64,000 nt of DNA from Saprospiraceae bacterium (GTDB lineage Bacteria; Bacteroidota; Bacteroidia; Chitinophagales; Saprospiraceae). The notes beneath the pieces were generated by a model. It made no database searches and was not told where the DNA came from. It saw nothing but the letters and a program-made list of their open reading frames with translations. The stretch's first letter is position 1. Every line of letters begins with the position of its first letter. The position numbers were made by a program, and so were the translations under genes. Below, piece after piece: positions 35,539 to 44,092 of the stretch. The stretch is taken from NCBI GenBank assembly GCA_016714785.1, contig JADKCC010000002.1, positions 62,001 to 126,000 on the forward strand. The letters are read 5' to 3'.

Positions 35539-36705
35539 TTATATCGTTTTTTTACGCCACCAATGGCGGACAATTTCGAAAGAAAAGTCAATCTGGTTGC
35601 TTTGATCTATGATAATAAACTCGTGATTGTCCAAAGTCAATAGAACACTATACGCATTTTCGTCTTTGATGGCTTTTAATAGCTCTGCTTCACTAAGACC
35701 TGGTTTCTTATGGATTTGAGTAAGTATTTTCTTTGCCAAAACAATATACTCTGATGAAAGACTTGCAAATCTTTCATTAAATTGGTACTCAAAGTCCTTC
35801 ACAACATTGGGATAAACATATTTGTCATATATCGTTTTGATACCTTCTTTTTCTCCATTCCAATGCGTATTCAAACTGAAAACAAAATATCGTAAAAACT
35901 GTGGAATACAATCTGGCATCAAACGAATGATTTCATCTAAGTCCGTATCTTTTAATGGTACATGCCCAGCACTTAATTGCTGCATCATTGTTTTTGCTTC
36001 ATTTGCTGTGAACTTTGGCAATGTTTGTGTCATGACACCACCCAATAGTTTTTGTGAAATACCCAAATTTTGCAATTGTGCGTGTAGATTTAAGGAACCA
36101 CAAATCGCCTGAGAAACACCTATATTTCTCCAGGATCTCAAAGTTGTGAGTACTGCTTCAATCTCCAACTTAGTGCTCTCTTTATTAGCTTCAGCAATGT
36201 TTTCAAATAAAAAGGGCAATTCATCCAAAATGATAACGATGTGCTGGTTTTGCTCATCAAAAAACCGTGTAAGTAGTTCTTTAAGCGGATTGGCATACGC
36301 AAGCGCATCATTACGAAGTTTTACAGAACCAATATATGGAATATCGACTTCTTCAACATGATCTGTAATAACATCAATTAGTTTTTTAGGTATGCTTTGT
36401 GCCTTTTGCATAAAATCACGCATATTGCTTCTCCAAGTATGTGGTAAAGACAAATAGATGTTTTTGTACAAATCATGAATACTCTCATAAGTCTGACAAT
36501 TCAAATTGATAACTATTGTTTTCGGGTTTTCTATGCCTATCAATCTCACAATTTCTTCCAGAACTGAACTTTTACCAGTTCTCCGCAGACCTAGTAAAAG
36601 AAAACTATTCTTTGATATCAATATACCTTTGAGATGTTTTACAAAGTCTTCCCTTCCAAAAAAATCATCGCCAGAAACCGGTTGATTGCCAAAAATATTG
36701 TCCAT
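35539..36705 (-). CDS. AAA-type ATPase (ATPase_2-like), first gene of a two-ATPase operon
   Basis: 388 residues, frame intact. Walker A GLRRTGKSS near residue 44, Walker B HIVIILDELPFLFENI near 160, and sensor-type segment GVSQAICGSLNLH near 215. The C-terminal ~100 residues look like a winged helix (ILTQIHKKPGLSEAELLKAIKDE). This is the layout of the archaeal-type ATPases (PF01637). It is 1 nt from the second ATPase gene. Upstream lies an array of TACGCA motifs. A role in a two-component ATPase system, possibly defence, is inference. Confidence 0.75.
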   Translation of the reverse strand: MDNIFGNQPVSGDDFFGREDFVKHLKGILISKNSFLLLGLRRTGKSSVLEEIVRLIGIENPKTIVINLNCQTYESIHDLYKNIYLSLPHTWRSNMRDFMQKAQSIPKKLIDVITDHVEEVDIPYIGSVKLRNDALAYANPLKELLTRFFDEQNQHIVIILDELPFLFENIAEANKESTKLEIEAVLTTLRSWRNIGVSQAICGSLNLHAQLQNLGISQKLLGGVMTQTLPKFTANEAKTMMQQLSAGHVPLKDTDLDEIIRLMPDCIPQFLRYFVFSLNTHWNGEKEGIKTIYDKYVYPNVVKDFEYQFNERFASLSSEYIVLAKKILTQIHKKPGLSEAELLKAIKDENAYSVLLTLDNHEFIIIDQSNQIDFSFEIVRHWWRKKTI

Positions 36706-36718
36706 TTGATAATGTATT

Positions 36719-36781
36719 TACGCATATATACGCAAAACCGTATAATTAAGTTTCAATTATACGCATTTTTATATATACGCA
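36719..36781. promoter_or_regulatory. TACGCA array and inverted repeat upstream of the ATPase operon
   Basis: TACGCA occurs four times, at 36719, 36729, 36760 and 36776. An inverted repeat GTATAATT...AATTATAC spans 36740-36762. The block begins 14 bp upstream of the start codon (36705), as expected for regulator sites over a promoter. Confidence 0.5.
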
Positions 36782-36829
36782 TTTATACATAATCGAAAAC
36801 AAGTAAGTAAATTATTGATATTCAAAGGT

Positions 36830-38213
36830 TTACTTCCCAATACAAAACTTACTAAAGATACTCTCCAATAGGTCATCCGTAGATACTTCACCTGTGATCG
36901 ATCCCAAATGGAAAAGTGATTCTCTGATATCCATCGCTACAAAATCGGATGAAAGACCTGAGTCGATCCCTGCAATTACTTTTTGGAGACATAGTTTGGT
37001 GCTTTCTAGGGCTTCGTAGTGTCTTGTATTGCTGATGATGGTGCCTTCTGCTTGGTTGTGGTGTTGGATATATTCAGAGAAATAGGACAATAATGGTTGT
37101 AAGGTTTCTTTGTATTTTGCGGTGATGAGCAGGGTTTTTACACCGCTTTTGTCGGCGATACTATGGGTTTTGGGTTCTGCTTGTGCTGCGGGAATAGTAT
37201 CTGCTTTGTTGAGTAGGATGACGCCAGTCTGATCTTTGGTTAGTTGGAGATCATTGAATTCAGCAATTGTCTCTTCTACACTTTTGTGGATGTCACTGAT
37301 GAAAAGTACGATCTCTGCTTCACGGAGTTTTTGTTTGGACCTTTCTATACCTAAACCTTCAAGTACATCGGATGTCTCTCGGATGCCTGCAGTATCTATA
37401 AACCGGAACATGATGCCTTCTATGACCAACGTATCTTCGATAAAATCCCTGGTTGTACCTGCGATGTCGCTGACCAATGCTTTTTCTTCGTTTAGTATGG
37501 TGTTGAGCAAGGTAGATTTGCCTGCATTTGGCGCACCAATGATGGCTACCGGTATGCCTTCTTTGATGCTATTGCCCCATCGGAAAGAATCGAGCAATGG
37601 ATTGATGACCGTTATAATTTTATGAATGAGATCTTTCAGTCTTCCACGATGCGCAAACTCCACGTCTTCTTCAGAAAAATCTAGCTCGAGTTCTATCAAG
37701 GCGGCAAAATCTATCAATTCTTGCCTCAAATCCTTGAGCATTGATGAAAAATGACCTTTGAGTTGGTTGAGTGCGATCTCCGACGACTTGGTAGATGATG
37801 CGTGAATCAAGTCAGCCACGGCTTCTGCTTGCGATAGGTCTAAACGACCATTAAGAAAGGCTCGCAGTGTAAATTCTCCAGGAAATGCGGATTTTGCACC
37901 ATGTTTTATTGCTAAAGAAATGATGGCTTGGACTAATTGTGGTGATCCATGGCAGGATATCTCTGTACTATCTTCGGTAGTAAATGTTTTTGGCGCTCGG
38001 AATACGGAGACCATGACTTCATCTATTTCCTTCTCACCATCTACGATCCACCCGTAATGTATCGTGTGCGAATCGGCTTCACTCAGCTTTTTCCCTCTAA
38101 ATATTTTATCGGTGATGGCAATGGCATCTGTGACCCGAAAGTCTGATGACGGCTATAGCGCTTTGACCTTGCGGTGTAGCAGGTGCGATGATGGTATCTG
38201 TAAGGTGATTCAT
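36830..38213 (-). CDS. mnmE: tRNA modification GTPase MnmE (one frameshift near the 5' end)
   Basis: MnmE with MnmG modifies wobble uridine 34 of tRNAs. The true start is ATG 38213 (MNHLTDTIIAPATPQGQSAI). The frame changes near 38133, where one extra base interrupts RLSG / TDAIAITDK, and then runs to 36830. The formyl-THF domain, the helical domain and the inserted G domain (GAPNAGKST, DIAGTTRDF, DTAGIRE, NKAD) are complete, as is the C-terminal CxGK (CIGK). Length ~460 residues is normal. Because the gene is highly conserved, a sequencing indel is likelier than inactivation. It lies 3 nt from the Crp/Fnr stop. Confidence 0.9.
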
Positions 38214-38216
38214 GTT

Positions 38217-38885
38217 TTACATAAATTCTTTAACTTCTACATAATTACGATGCTGTATTACCAACCCTTCATTTTCTAGCTTTTTCATCAATCTTGAGAT
38301 TACAACCCTAGAAGAATGGAGTTCGTTGGCTATCTGAAAGTGGGTAATATGCAGTTTCGATTCCTTTGTGATCATAACTTTATCTCGCAGGTACTTATAT
38401 AAGCGCTCTTCCATATTATTAAATGCAAGATTATCTATTGCATCCAGCATTTCATTCATCCTAACATTATAGCTATCCAAAACAAAACCTCTCCAAGTTT
38501 TAAACTTCACCATCCATTCTTCCATTTTTTCCACTGGAATAAATAAAATTTCTGCATCAGACTCAGTAATGGCCTTAATGGTACTCTTAGACGGTTTAGT
38601 GCAACAGCTTAAAGTGACCGCACAAGTATCTCCCAATTCTAAATAATACAACAACAATTCATTTCCTTCTTTGTCTTCCTTCATTACCTTTACAGAACCT
38701 GTAATCACTAATGGCATGTGAGAAAGTGTTTGCCCTATCTCCATCAATACACTGCCTTCTTTATACGTTTTAACCATGCCCGTTTTACATATTTCATTAA
38801 TTAGCTCAGGCTCAAACAGAAACTGGAATTTTTCATGAAGCTTATTATAACAAGATACATTGAATGGCGTAAATGTTGTGGTCAT
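38217..38885 (-). CDS. Crp/Fnr-family transcriptional regulator
   Basis: 222 residues. Cyclic-nucleotide-type sensor domain at ~20-135 (GSVLMEIGQTLSHMPLVITGSVKV, YYLELGDTCAVTLSCCTKP) and a C-terminal HTH (ITHFQIANELHSSRVVISRLMKKLENEGLV). There is no N-terminal Fnr cysteine cluster; the pair Cys-Cys in the sensor domain is notable. Effector unknown. It is upstream of mnmE on the same strand with a 3-nt gap. Confidence 0.9.
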   Translation of the reverse strand: MTTTFTPFNVSCYNKLHEKFQFLFEPELINEICKTGMVKTYKEGSVLMEIGQTLSHMPLVITGSVKVMKEDKEGNELLLYYLELGDTCAVTLSCCTKPSKSTIKAITESDAEILFIPVEKMEEWMVKFKTWRGFVLDSYNVRMNEMLDAIDNLAFNNMEERLYKYLRDKVMITKESKLHITHFQIANELHSSRVVISRLMKKLENEGLVIQHRNYVEVKEFM

Positions 38886-38966
38886 TGGTTGTGATTTAAC
38901 AAAAGATAAGTGAAATTACTGTATAAAAATTTATTTTTTGAAAAAATTAGCATTAACACAAAACAG

Positions 38967-40724
38967 CTATGATTCTGTTAATTCTGAAAACTGCATATCA
39001 TATAATTCTCGATAATGTCCATTTTCTTTGGCTAATAAAGTTTGATGATTGCCTCTTTCTATTATTTTACCATGAGAAAGAACTAGTATATTATGTGCAT
39101 GCTGTATCGTAGAAAGCCTATGTGCTATGATGATAGAAGTCCTTTTGTCTATCAACTTCTCAATAGCGTATTGTATTACTGCTTCACTCTCTGTATCAAT
39201 AGAGGAAGTTGCTTCATCCAAAATAAGAATATCTGGTTCGAAAACCAATGCACGAACAAAAGAGATTAATTGTCTCTGACCTACTGACAAGTTACTGCCG
39301 CGTTCTGAAACTTTGCACTCATAAGCACCTGGCAAACGCTCTATAAACTCATGTGCGCCTATTGTTTTAGCTGCCAAAATCACTTTTTGTTCTGATATGT
39401 TATGATCTCGCAATGTGATGTTTTCCATCACCGTGCCTTCAAATAAAAATACATCTTGTAATACAATAGCAATACGATCTCTCAATCCGCTTAACTCATA
39501 TTGTCGGATATCTACGTCGTCAATTAGTATATTTCCTCTCTGTATATCATAAAATCTATTGAGTATATTTATGATGGTGGATTTGCCCGAACCCGTGCTT
39601 CCTACTAAAGCATAAGTTTGTCCTGGTTCGATGGTAAAGTTGATATCGTCTAATACATAATTTTTTTCATCATAAGCAAATCCAACGGATTGAAATTCTA
39701 CTTTTCCGTTTAGTGTTTTAGGGTAAATGATACCATCGTTGGGTATAAAATCCTTACTATCCAATATTTTAAACACCCTTTCGGAAGCTATCAATCCCAT
39801 CTGAAGGGTATTAAACTTATCTGCCATAAACCTAATGGGTCGAAACATAAGATTCAGATAAAGTGGGAATGCTACCAATGCCCCAAAACTGACTTTGTCT
39901 TGTAGGTACCCTTTGGCACCAAGCCAAATCATCAATGCTAAAGAAACGGCAGAAACCAACTCTACCACAGGGAAAAAGACGGCATAGTAAAAAACAGAAT
40001 CCAAATTTGCACTGGTATAAGATCGATTGATTTTTCTGAATTTTTCTGCTTCCTGATCCTCTGCATTGAATATCTGTACGATCTTCATTCCTGTGATTCT
40101 TTCCTGCAAAAAAGCATTCATAGACGCTATTTCTGAGCGCACTTTCTGAAAAGAAATTTTGACTTTTTCTTTAAATACCCAACTAGCCAATATCATAAAA
40201 GGCATAGTAATCAACACAATCAAAGTCAATCTCCAACTAGTATAAAACATGATGCCAATAACTGCAATCAATGTGATAAAATCTGCAATGATCGTGATAA
40301 CACCTTGTGCAAACACATTATTAATGGCCTCAATATCATTGATGGTCCTTGTTGTCGATGTACCAATAGGAGTCTGGTCGAAATACCTTAATCTCAGATG
40401 TGTAATATGCTTAAAGACCTTCACACGCATATCTTTAATTACCGATTGTCCTAGTTTAGCAGTGATGTATATGAAAAAATATTTCATTACAACACTAATT
40501 AGCAAAACTAAGACAAATAATAACGCCATCCCTAGCAGCCCTTCTCGGTTTCCTTCGATGATATTTTCATCTACCATTTTTTGGACTATAAATGGCTGTG
40601 CAATGGAAAATGGAGTAATTATGATTGCTAAAAAAATGGATTTAATAAAAAGACTCTGAAAAGGTTTGGCTGTACCAATCACCCTTTTCAATAATCGCCA
40701 ATCTGTTCCCTTTTTGTTTTCCAT
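38967..40724 (-). CDS. ABC transporter, MsbA-like fused permease/ATPase
   Basis: 585 residues. Six-helix exporter domain (residues ~20-320), then the nucleotide-binding domain: Walker A VGSTGSGKST, Q-loop VLQDVFLF, signature LSVGQRQL, Walker B ILILDEATSSIDT, H-loop IIAHRLST. It is a half-transporter that works as a homodimer or with a partner. Lipid or drug export is likely; no partner half-transporter is adjacent. It precedes the Crp/Fnr gene on the same strand by 81 nt. Confidence 0.9.
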   Translation of the reverse strand: MENKKGTDWRLLKRVIGTAKPFQSLFIKSIFLAIIITPFSIAQPFIVQKMVDENIIEGNREGLLGMALLFVLVLLISVVMKYFFIYITAKLGQSVIKDMRVKVFKHITHLRLRYFDQTPIGTSTTRTINDIEAINNVFAQGVITIIADFITLIAVIGIMFYTSWRLTLIVLITMPFMILASWVFKEKVKISFQKVRSEIASMNAFLQERITGMKIVQIFNAEDQEAEKFRKINRSYTSANLDSVFYYAVFFPVVELVSAVSLALMIWLGAKGYLQDKVSFGALVAFPLYLNLMFRPIRFMADKFNTLQMGLIASERVFKILDSKDFIPNDGIIYPKTLNGKVEFQSVGFAYDEKNYVLDDINFTIEPGQTYALVGSTGSGKSTIINILNRFYDIQRGNILIDDVDIRQYELSGLRDRIAIVLQDVFLFEGTVMENITLRDHNISEQKVILAAKTIGAHEFIERLPGAYECKVSERGSNLSVGQRQLISFVRALVFEPDILILDEATSSIDTESEAVIQYAIEKLIDKRTSIIIAHRLSTIQHAHNILVLSHGKIIERGNHQTLLAKENGHYRELYDMQFSELTES

Positions 40725-40893
40725 ATTGAACCTATGTTGGAGACTAACGCTTATTGCCTATCGAATGTTTACCTCAAATGCACAATACTCGTCTCCCCTG
40801 CTGGAGTATATTTGAACCTTTTACCTGACTACGTTTTTACTTTCTCAAATTATACAGAAAAAAGTCTAGAATAAATTATCAAAATCCTTACAA

Positions 40894-40926
40894 TTTAAGG
40901 CACAAGTTGCAAACTTGCGCCTTAAA
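40894..40926. terminator. Strong hairpin between ABC transporter and orphan antitoxin
   Basis: Arms TTTAAGGCACAAGTT and AACTTGCGCCTTAAA (14 of 15 paired, 3-nt loop). It lies between divergent genes, so it is not an obvious terminator for either. It may be an operator or a repeat unit. Confidence 0.4.
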
Positions 40927-40993
40927 GTAAAGATTTGGAACTTTAGATAACCGTGTTATGTTTTTTTCTTCAATCAATCATTTAAATAAAGTT

Positions 40994-41215
40994 ATGAGTA
41001 TAACAAATCATTTAACATCCGCTGAAGAATTATCGGCGGAAATTGTTGACGCTATAAAAGCTACATTTAAATCTAAGCCGATAACCATAACTATTGAGGA
41101 AGATGATTTTGAATTAACCGATGAGATGATGTTGAAATTAGATGAACGTTTATATGATGTGAATGCAACATATATCACAGCCGATGAATCCATGCAAAGG
41201 TTGGAAGATAAATAG
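40994..41215 (+). CDS. Antitoxin-like small acidic protein, 3' end formed by repeat R3
   Basis: 73 residues from MSITNHLTSAEELSAEIVDA, acidic, ending ADESMQRLEDK. The size and composition resemble type II antitoxins that precede RelE/ParE toxins, but I do not recognise the family with certainty. The stop codon TAG is made of TA plus the first G of repeat R3, so the natural C-terminus and any downstream toxin were probably lost when R3 inserted. An ATG at 40958 would add 12 residues. Confidence 0.5.
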   Translation: MSITNHLTSAEELSAEIVDAIKATFKSKPITITIEEDDFELTDEMMLKLDERLYDVNATYITADESMQRLEDK

Positions 41216-41827
41216 GGCTTGCTGACAATGCCACAACCGATTGATATATAAAAAATTATGTCTATAATAAACAAATTAAATGCAAACCTTTTTAATTGAT
41301 TTTGTCCAAAAGTCTTGTACCTTGAGTTGGCTTTTTGCCTTATGCAGGGCCAGTTACCTTTTTGCATTGCCCAAAAATAAAAAAAAAGTCTAAAAAAAAA
41401 AAGGCAATTGAATGGTGCAGCTTTGCTGCATTTAGGTGATACGAAATCACTCAAAAAATGAAGGCACTGATTTAAACTAAATCAGCTCAGTGTATTGTTG
41501 TTCATTTTCGATCTTCCCTTCGCTTCTCGCATTCTTGGCTTCACATTGTGCTCACCGTTTCACTGTTCACTTCGTCAAAGACTTTGTCTTTGGTGCTTTC
41601 ACCTCCGTTCGTTCACTTCAGCCTCCTGCTTCTCTTTGCTTGTTTTTTGACTAGTCGCCGGACGCTTGGTGTTGTCGTCTTCCTGCCCCCCTTCCGGTTC
41701 CTCCGTCAAAGGCTGCCTTTGGTGCTTTGCACTACACTACGTTCATTTTCTCTATTGCTTGTTTTTTGAACGATAGTCTCCGTTAAACTAACAACCAATA
41801 ATAACAGCTGACTTTTTCAGCAGCCCC
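41215..41827. repeat. Serial-hairpin repeat element R3
   Basis: 613 bp from GGGCTTGCTGAC to CAGCAGCCCC with TA on both sides (41213-41214, 41828-41829). It shares its left ~200 bp and right ~80 bp with R1. The hairpins GCAGC-TTT-GCTGC and GTGAT-ACGAA-ATCAC are as in R2; CAAAGAC-TTT-GTCTTTG and a shortened CAAAGGC-T-GCCTTTG are as in R1. Small insertions and deletions separate it from the other copies. Confidence 0.7.
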
Positions 41828-41835
41828 TAATTATT

Positions 41836-41992
41836 TATTGCTGACTATGATACAACCAATTGATAAATAATATATTATGTCGATAATAAACAAATTAAAT
41901 GCAAAACTTTTAATTCTACTTTGACCTATTTGAATAAAATAAGTTTTCTCACCACTCTGTGGTTCGAAAGGACCAAGGCTGATGAGGAAAAT
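41836..41992. repeat. Fused repeat fragment R4/S2
   Basis: From TTGCTGACTATGATAC (41838) it repeats the first ~75 bp of the R elements without the GGGC tip. At ~41913 it switches to the left half of unit S1 (CTACTTTGACCTATTTG to CCAAGGCTGAT). It abuts R3 and looks like a deletion derivative of an R2-S1-type arrangement. Confidence 0.6.
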
Positions 41993-42023
41993 AGAATTAA
42001 TATGCTATACTTTATTCAAAACT

Positions 42024-43118
42024 TTACGTAAACCCACAATCTCCATCACCATCATAGATAATAGTTTCTTTTGATGGCATGATCGGGCTTAGCGTTTTGG
42101 AAATCAGATATTTTCGGGTGATTTCTTTTGAAAACGATTGGATGCTTTTGTTTTTTTGAAGATAAGCGACTAGATCTTGGGAGTACAAGGTCATTGTTTT
42201 GACACGTTGTTTATTAATAATTTGCGATACTGTCTTTGCAAGAAGATCAGCTGGGCAAGTTTGTGTAAAGTAAGGTATTTTTAAGTGTCCGTTTCTTATA
42301 GTATAGATCATAATGCCACAGGTATTGTGCGTAGAATCTTTGATATATACAGCAGCACATTTAAACTGGTGGGAGTAGGAAGTAAAGTGATATCTTTGGG
42401 TTTCTGTTTCATTTTTACCTTCCAATACCCATGGAAATTGCATCAGCCAATTAAGCTCTTCGACCGATTTTTTAAAACCGGAAGAATCAGTAGTAGCCTT
42501 CAAGAAAGAGTCTGCTTCTTCTGATAGTTTTTTGCTTTCATCTAATGGCTTCACCTGATTGTCTCCAAAAATGTTGCGGATGTTTATGATTGCATTCAAA
42601 CTTAGATCAACTAATTTCAAAACAGGCTTTAGTTTGTGGAAGATGCTGTGTTTCGGTGGTAGTATAAATGCCAAATCAGATTGGATGTACCATCTTCTTC
42701 CTTTCAATGTAAGCCAAGGGTCAAAAAGATTTATTTTTTGATAAAGACTTCCGGCTTCTGTTGTAAATTCGGTAAGGATAATGCGATTGTCCCAAGCTTC
42801 AAAACAAGATTGTATCAGTTTTTGGGCTATCTTTTTACCTCTATGCGCAGGATTTACCCAAAGACAACTCATCCAAGCCAAATGAACTTTTGCGTTATCT
42901 TTTGTAAAAAAGTCATCAGGTAAGGCGCCTAAATATCCTGCTATCTGACCATCTTCATAGGCTACAAACAATAAGATATCATCCTCTTGCGCTCGTGGGT
43001 TGTTTATCTGAGAAATAGCTCTATGATAGGAAATAGGTATTACGGCTGAATCTTTAAATTCTTCTGAATGAATGTATTGATTTAAATCTTTTGGATTGAA
43101 TTTTTTAATTTCGATCAT
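42024..43118 (-). CDS. GNAT-family acetyltransferase
   Basis: 364 residues. The N-terminal ~145 residues are a GNAT fold with acetyl-CoA loop VNPAHRGKKIAQKLIQ; the C-terminal half (~200-345) looks like a second, degenerate GNAT unit. Two-domain acetyltransferases of this type often modify small molecules or cell-envelope sugars. The neighbour upstream on the same strand is a polysaccharide deacetylase 29 nt away, which suggests an envelope role; this is inference. Confidence 0.7.
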   Translation of the reverse strand: MIEIKKFNPKDLNQYIHSEEFKDSAVIPISYHRAISQINNPRAQEDDILLFVAYEDGQIAGYLGALPDDFFTKDNAKVHLAWMSCLWVNPAHRGKKIAQKLIQSCFEAWDNRIILTEFTTEAGSLYQKINLFDPWLTLKGRRWYIQSDLAFILPPKHSIFHKLKPVLKLVDLSLNAIINIRNIFGDNQVKPLDESKKLSEEADSFLKATTDSSGFKKSVEELNWLMQFPWVLEGKNETETQRYHFTSYSHQFKCAAVYIKDSTHNTCGIMIYTIRNGHLKIPYFTQTCPADLLAKTVSQIINKQRVKTMTLYSQDLVAYLQKNKSIQSFSKEITRKYLISKTLSPIMPSKETIIYDGDGDCGFT

Positions 43119-43147
43119 GACCGTGTGTTGTGTTACTAGACTCCAAA

Positions 43148-44089
43148 TTATCTTTTCCTGACATTCTTATTAAAAAAGGATTTTGCCATGTAATATAGGT
43201 ACTGTTTGCATACAACGGATGAAGCAGAGAGACTTCCCTTTTCCATAGGAATACGATGCAATACATGCGGTAATTGGTCTTTTTTGAGCCCTGCGGTGCC
43301 AAAAATAATATCAACTTGGACACCATCAAAAAATGAAGACGGAACTCCAAAGTCTGTAAATGGAAATGCAAAAATTCTGTCTGTTGTACCCGTAATTTGT
43401 CCTATTGCAGCCAAAGAGCTTTGGGTTTGGTGTTTCTGATCATTTTTGTCAATGTCAGCATATAGTGGATGGTCTATACTATGTGCTCCTATGTCAAATC
43501 CTGCCTTTTTCATTTCTACCAATTGTGCGGTGGTCATATAAGGATGGTTTTGCTGTAGATAATCTTCAAACCGTATATTTAAGGTATTGGCCAGACTGTT
43601 GATGGTGTTAATATCTCCATATTTAAGGCTCAGCAAATGCGATTTAATATCTTGGGTTTGAAGGAAAGCTTCTATATTTTTGACCGCTGATTGTTTAAGT
43701 TTATGGATTTCTTCTATCAAGATCGATATCTTATACCTGAAAAACATATCTTTATTGTCTATAAATGCGGAATTGCAAAAAAAGGCTGCAGGAATTCCTT
43801 TACTGATTAAAATAGGTCTAACCAGATGATACATTTCTGACAATCCGTCATCGAAACTCAGGTAAAATCCTGGTTTTGTTCTTTTTTTACCTAGATTTAT
43901 GTAGGATTTTACATCCGATAGTTTCATTGGCTCGTAATATCTAAGTAAAAATTCGAGATCATTGACAAAGTCTTTCTCACATTTGACTCTATATAAATTT
44001 TTTATGTGAATAGGAGCTGAATCACTTACTGTATGATAAAATGGGAAAATAACATTTTGACCCGTTAGCTTGATAAGTGATTTAAGCAT
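43148..44089 (-). CDS. Polysaccharide deacetylase (NodB fold)
   Basis: 313 residues without signal peptide. NodB metal motifs: FDDG in FYLSFDDGLSEMY near residue 77, and HxxxH in IGAHSIDHPLY near 198. The family removes N- or O-acetyl groups from sugars of peptidoglycan, chitin-like or exopolysaccharide chains. It starts 3 nt after gpmI and is followed by an acetyltransferase. Confidence 0.85.
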   Translation of the reverse strand: MLKSLIKLTGQNVIFPFYHTVSDSAPIHIKNLYRVKCEKDFVNDLEFLLRYYEPMKLSDVKSYINLGKKRTKPGFYLSFDDGLSEMYHLVRPILISKGIPAAFFCNSAFIDNKDMFFRYKISILIEEIHKLKQSAVKNIEAFLQTQDIKSHLLSLKYGDINTINSLANTLNIRFEDYLQQNHPYMTTAQLVEMKKAGFDIGAHSIDHPLYADIDKNDQKHQTQSSLAAIGQITGTTDRIFAFPFTDFGVPSSFFDGVQVDIIFGTAGLKKDQLPHVLHRIPMEKGSLSASSVVCKQYLYYMAKSFFNKNVRKR

Positions 44090-44092
44090 ACA

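Noticed and set aside
26816..41827. R elements as ends of a composite transposon
   Set aside because: They contain no transposase and the DNA between them includes unrelated core genes (mnmE, ABC exporter) in normal operons.
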